Assembly (NCBI GenBank): GCA_034096865.1
Contig: JAWQFJ010025694.1
Span: 1 to 32,500, forward strand
Direction: 5' to 3'
From: Theodoxus fluviatilis
Taxonomy: Eukaryota; Mollusca; Gastropoda; Cycloneritida; Neritidae
DNA: 32,500 bases
A model generated the notes under the pieces. The model ran no database searches. It was not told the origin of the DNA and saw nothing but the letters and a program-made list of their open reading frames with translations. Shown here in pieces: positions 29,151 through 32,500 of this stretch; position 1 is the first letter of the stretch, and every line of letters starts with the position of its first letter. A program made the position numbers and the translations under genes.

Positions 29151-29206
29151 TCATTCGGCCCCTGTCAGGTACGGTGCAATGTTTGGAGTGTATATAGCCA
29201 CGGCAG

Positions 29207-29418
29207 TGTTGGAGAGCTCCCGCAGAGACACACTGAAGGAGAAGCGCCAGAGGAGAACAGACCGAGAGGGCATCATGCTGGACCCTGGCCGGACCTTCCC
29301 CTGCGGCCGCTGTGGTCGGGCTTGCCGGTCCCGCATCGGCCTCCACAGCCACCAACGTGTCTGCGGTGGACGTGGACAGCAGCGTCGATCCATCTGCGTT
29401 CGCGAAGCAACGCCATAG
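29207..29418 (+). pseudogene. Probable non-LTR retrotransposon C-terminal zinc finger
   Basis: The plus frame ending TAG at 29418 encodes EKRQRRTDREG, then FPCGRCGRACRSRIGLHSHQ with RVC. The C-x2-C-x3-C-x-SRIGLHSH pattern, after a KRQRR-type basic stretch, closely resembles the C-terminal finger seen after the reverse transcriptase of several animal LINE proteins. No reverse transcriptase motif is visible upstream in the window, so this would be a 5'-truncated copy. (TAG)n-like triplets follow the stop. The family call is from motif memory; a host C2H2 protein is the alternative. Confidence 0.42.
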
Positions 29419-30320
29419 TAGTAGTAATATACTGCCATGACGCCTCTCCACAGCGTCATCACATCGCTTCCTGAAGAAGCAGTTCCGCAACTGGCGTAGA
29501 AAGTACCGTCCTTACTGGCTCCGTTTCAGTATCTTAGGAGCTGAGGGTAAAATTTTGGTAGATTTCCATATGTGTATTTCTAGGTATCCTTCACCATCAT
29601 CTTTTAAGATGTGCATACGTTTTAAATTGGTTCGTATGTGTTACATACACGAACCCATTGATCCCAAATGCACTCCTATATCTTTTTCTGAAAACTTTTT
29701 TCTTTCACACTGAGCGCTTCAGTACACCCATCCTTGCTGAAAGCCTCCGTTGTGCTCTAAGGGAATTAGTGTTTCCCCTTCTTGAAGCTGTGATCCGATC
29801 TTGCTCGCAGACTCATCCTCAGCCCCCTGCAAATGCTGGCGTAATCGGTTCGATTAAGGGTTCCACAAAGCCAGCGACTGATGCCGGCCTCATCAAAGGG
29901 AGTCTTCTGTGGGGCTCGTGAGGCGCAGCACGCACACAGCCTGCCCTGGGCACCCCGGCCTGACAGCGATCCCCCATACAGCCAATTACTGCCGCCATGG
30001 GGAGAGAGCCCGCCAGACGCGTCTCCACACGTTCCTGGTCCTCGATACAAAAAGGACATAATTTGGCGGAAGTTAATTCGTGTCTGGCCTCCGTGCAGAC
30101 TCCTTCGTCTCCCCCTTGGCAGGAAGCAGGCGACTCTTGACTCGCGCACATGCGCAGTGTAAGGTGTCGGTCACGTTTGTCTGGTACGTGAGTAGCACGT
30201 GACTGGAAAGTGGCCAATCCCTGAGCGTCGTCACCCAAGCCGACAGGGGTCCATGTCTGTGAGTGCGGGTGCTTTGAGTACAGCGTCACGCCTGTCTGGA
30301 ACTGTCTCCCACGCGGGGCG
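29419..30320. other. Unique region, no gene recognised
   Basis: The minus strand has a 181-codon frame (29819-30364) with LCPFCIEDQERVETR, a Cys-pair motif, but no domain is recognised. GCGCACATGCGCAG at 30144-30157 is NRF-1-like on the plus strand. Otherwise nothing is supported. Confidence 0.3.
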
Positions 30321-30327
30321 TCTGTAA

Positions 30328-30590
30328 GTAAGATCCTGGTCACACCGAAGAAATCGATGGTCACAAGAAAGTGAAGGCAATCCTTTCAAGAAGCCACATG
30401 GCGTGCTGAAAGTTCTTGTGACGCAAACGACAACGCCGAGCTCGTCAAAAGAGCAGTTGAGGGAGAAGAAAACATATTCGTTTGTATATATTGCTCTGGT
30501 TGCACCGAAGAACTCGATAGTCACAAACAAGCGGAGACAATGTTTGCCTAGAATGACATGGTGGGCTGAGAGTTCGCGTCACGACAGCTC
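30328..30590 (-). repeat. Diverged direct duplication of about 90 bp
   Basis: Segments at about 30330-30425 and 30494-30587 align. Both start CTGGT..CACCGAAGAA, continue TCGAT.GTCACAA and end with a CACATGG/GACATGG..GCTGA.AGTTC block. On the minus strand both can be read as VTI(D/E)FFG(V/A)TR. Coding status is unknown. Confidence 0.55.
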
Positions 30591-30592
30591 CT

Positions 30593-30775
30593 ATGGCGGT
30601 CAACAAGCAACACGTGATGGAGGACGAGAAACAAGACCTGTGTAGGTTGCGGTCTCATCGCGCTGGCGACACTGTGGAAGAGTCAGGGTGGTGTACCTTT
30701 CTGGTAAGGACACCGGAGGCGTTTTGGACCTTCCTGTTGCACAACATGGATGGCGAAGACTTCAACAAACAGTAG
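30593..30775 (+). other. Candidate initial exon
   Basis: ATGGCGGTCAACAAGC opens 60 codons to TAG, with CACGTG at about 30610. Donor-like CTGGTAAGG lies at about 30703, and ACAGTAGGTAAAA lies at the end of the frame. The acidic/polar product (MEDEKQDLCRL early on) has no recognised domain. This is a weak call, made on sequence context only. Confidence 0.18.
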
Positions 30776-30889
30776 GTAAAAAAGGAAGGAAACCTAAGAC
30801 GATGAAAGCAGCTGCCTCTAGGATGTACACGTCTACGTAACGCCACTCCTATCATTCCCCTCCAGTCGAGTCCGAAATCTAACTAAAGA

Positions 30890-31926
30890 TCGCAGCAAAT
30901 ACGTCCAGTTTCCCCCTTGTTACTTTGTACAGGAAGAAATGGACAAATGAAGTGCAAAATCCAAATACGCCCAGTTTCCCCCTTGTTACTTTGTACAGGA
31001 AGAGATGGACAAATGAAGTGCACGATCGCAGTAAATACGTCCAGTTTCCCCCTTGTTACTTTGTACAGATCGCAGTAAATACGTCCAGTTTCCCCCTTGT
31101 TACTTTGTACAGGAAGAAATGGACAAATGAAGTGCACAATCCAAATACGCCCAGTTTCCCCCTTGTTACTTTGTACAGGAAGAAATGGACAAATGAAGTG
31201 CACAATCCAAATACGTCCAGTTTCCCCCTTGTTACTTTGTACAGGAAGAAATGGACAAATGAAGTGCACAATCCAAATACGCCCAGTTTCCCCCTTGTTA
31301 CTTTGTACAGATCGCAGTAAATACGTCCAGTTTCCCCCTTGTTACTTTGTACAGGAAGAAATGGACAAATGAAGTGCACAATCCAAATACGCCCAGTTTC
31401 CCCCTTGTTACTTTGTACAGGAAGAAATGGACAAATGAAGTGCACAATCCAAATACGTCCAGTTTCCCCCTTGTTACTTTGTACAGGAAGAAATGGACAA
31501 ATGAAGTGCACAATCCAAATACGTCCAGTTTCCCCCTTGTTACTTTGTACAGGAAGAGATGGACAAATGAAGTGCACAATCCAAATACGTCCAGTTTCCC
31601 CCTTGTTACTTTGTACAGGAAGAAATGGACAAATGAAGTGCAAAATCCAAATACGCCCAGTTTCCCCCTTGTTACTTTGTACAGGAAGAGATGGACAAAT
31701 GAAGTGCACGATCGCAGTAAATACGTCCAGTTTCCCCCTTGTTACTTTGTACAGATCGCAGTAAATACGTCCAGTTTCCCCCTTGTTACTTTGTACAGGA
31801 AGAGATCGCAGTAAATACGTCCAGTTTCCCCCTTGTTACTTTGTACAGATCGCAGTAAATACGTCCAGTTTCCCCCTTGTTACTTTGTACAGGAAGAGAT
31901 GGACAAATGAAGTGCAAAATCCAAAT
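30890..31926 (+). repeat. 66/44-bp array carrying 17 acceptor-like sites
   Basis: The 66-bp unit reads ATACGTCCAGTTTCCCCCTT, GTTACTTTGTACAGGAAGAA, ATGGACAAATGAAGTGCACA, ATCCAA. A 44-bp unit replaces everything after TACAG with ATCGCAGTAA, and 70- and 50-bp chimeric units also occur. CAG ends lie at 30932, 30998, 31068, 31112 and on to 31892, 17 in all. Stop-free frames on both strands are a by-product of the unit. Confidence 0.96.
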
Positions 31927-32087
31927 CTGGAACATCAATGCAAAATAAATCGTAGCCATTGTCAAGTCGAGAACATGACCAATATCGAACCAATGAACGC
32001 TGATGTTTTTTCTTACTTCACCTCCTACCACACCATTTTCCCACCCCACTTATAAATGATTTCAATCGCAACTGATAGTTATAGAGG
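31927..32087. other. Unique spacer
   Basis: AT-rich sequence between the 66/44-bp array and the GGA microsatellite, with an AATAAA near 31945. Nothing else recognised. Confidence 0.5.
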
Positions 32088-32432
32088 AGAAGGAGCAGGA
32101 GGTGGAGGAGGAGGAGGAGGAGGAGGTGGGGTGGAGGAGGAGGACGACGAGGAGGAGGAGGAGGAGGAGGAGGAGGAGGAGGAGGAGGAGGAGGAGGAGG
32201 AGGAGGAGGAGGAGGAGGAGGAGGAGGAGGAGGAGGAGGAGGAGGGGGAGGAGGAGGAGGAGGAGGAGGGGGAGGAGGAGGAGGAGGAGGATGGGGAGGA
32301 GGAGGAGGAGGAGGAGGAGGAGGAGGAGGAGGAGGAGAGGAGGAGGAGGAGGAGGAGGAGGAGGAGGAGGAGGAGGAGGAGGAGGAGGAGGAGGAGGAGG
32401 AGGAGGAGGAGGAGGAGGAGGAGGAGGAGGAG
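32088..32432. repeat. (GGA)n trinucleotide microsatellite
   Basis: About 345 bp of GGA/GAG triplets with small interruptions (GACGACGAGG, GGGGGAGG, GATGGGG and one dinucleotide slip at about 32336). The purine-only strand can form triplex or G-rich structures. Poly-Glu, poly-Arg and poly-Pro frames are artefacts. Confidence 0.98.
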
Positions 32433-32500
32433 AACTGCAAGCCAACAGTACTTTAATTCTGGACAAGGTACATAGTAAATTCAGGACTAAACTGATACTC

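Noticed and set aside
29845..29875. tRNA-like B box (GGTTCGATT) suggesting a SINE or tRNA
   Set aside because: No A box at the proper distance and no cloverleaf could be drawn.
32056..32475. Poly-Glu/poly-Arg or poly-Pro/poly-Ser proteins
   Set aside because: Simple translation of a (GGA)n microsatellite in several frames on both strands.

Overview
The window is eukaryotic and metazoan-like. It carries an intron-containing PP2C-type protein phosphatase gene, THAP-domain fragments, a FLYWCH/MULE-type transposase relic and a probable LINE C-terminal zinc finger. About two thirds of it is tandem repeat. The mix of many unrelated minisatellites with repeats that include an exon-intron junction fits a cephalochordate (amphioxus) best from general knowledge, but the species cannot be fixed from the sequence alone.

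Layout. 1-9240 is a 28/27-bp G-rich minisatellite, already running at the window start. It decays through 9240-9660 into a related 26-bp array that ends near 11395. 11396-11940 is a short unique GC-rich, promoter-like stretch. 11941-12745 is a 20-bp array, 12746-13070 is unique AT-richer DNA, and 13071-14042 is a 48/49-bp array. 14255-14673 is a foldback element with 45-bp hairpin repeats. 14793-15440 is a large inverted duplication of a truncated THAP-domain sequence. 15480-17820 is a 60-bp array split by a 1.73-kb Mutator-like (MULE) transposon, with terminal inverted repeats and an apparent 9-bp target-site duplication.

18128-21739 is the only gene supported as probably functional: a three-exon PP2C phosphatase of up to 399 residues with its catalytic residues retained. 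Intron 2 is almost entirely a 40-bp array whose unit is a copy of the exon 2/intron 2 junction, so it carries 41 extra copies of the 5' splice site. From the stop codon to about 26.9 kb, DNA of 31-bp period continues in three successive sequence families (A, B, C) with decayed spacers that keep roughly the same rhythm. 26.9-30.88 kb is mostly unique DNA with a 4x22-bp repeat, a LINE-like zinc-finger tail and a few weak exon or promoter candidates. 30.89-31.93 kb is a mixed 66/44-bp array in which every unit holds a consensus-like 3' splice site. 32.09-32.43 kb is a (GGA)n microsatellite.

The long open frames inside the repeats, including one of more than 2,600 codons, follow from repeat units that lack stop codons and should not be read as genes. 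The most unusual theme is that arrays appear to start at functional boundaries of the phosphatase gene (splice donor and stop codon) and that splice-site sequences themselves have been amplified.
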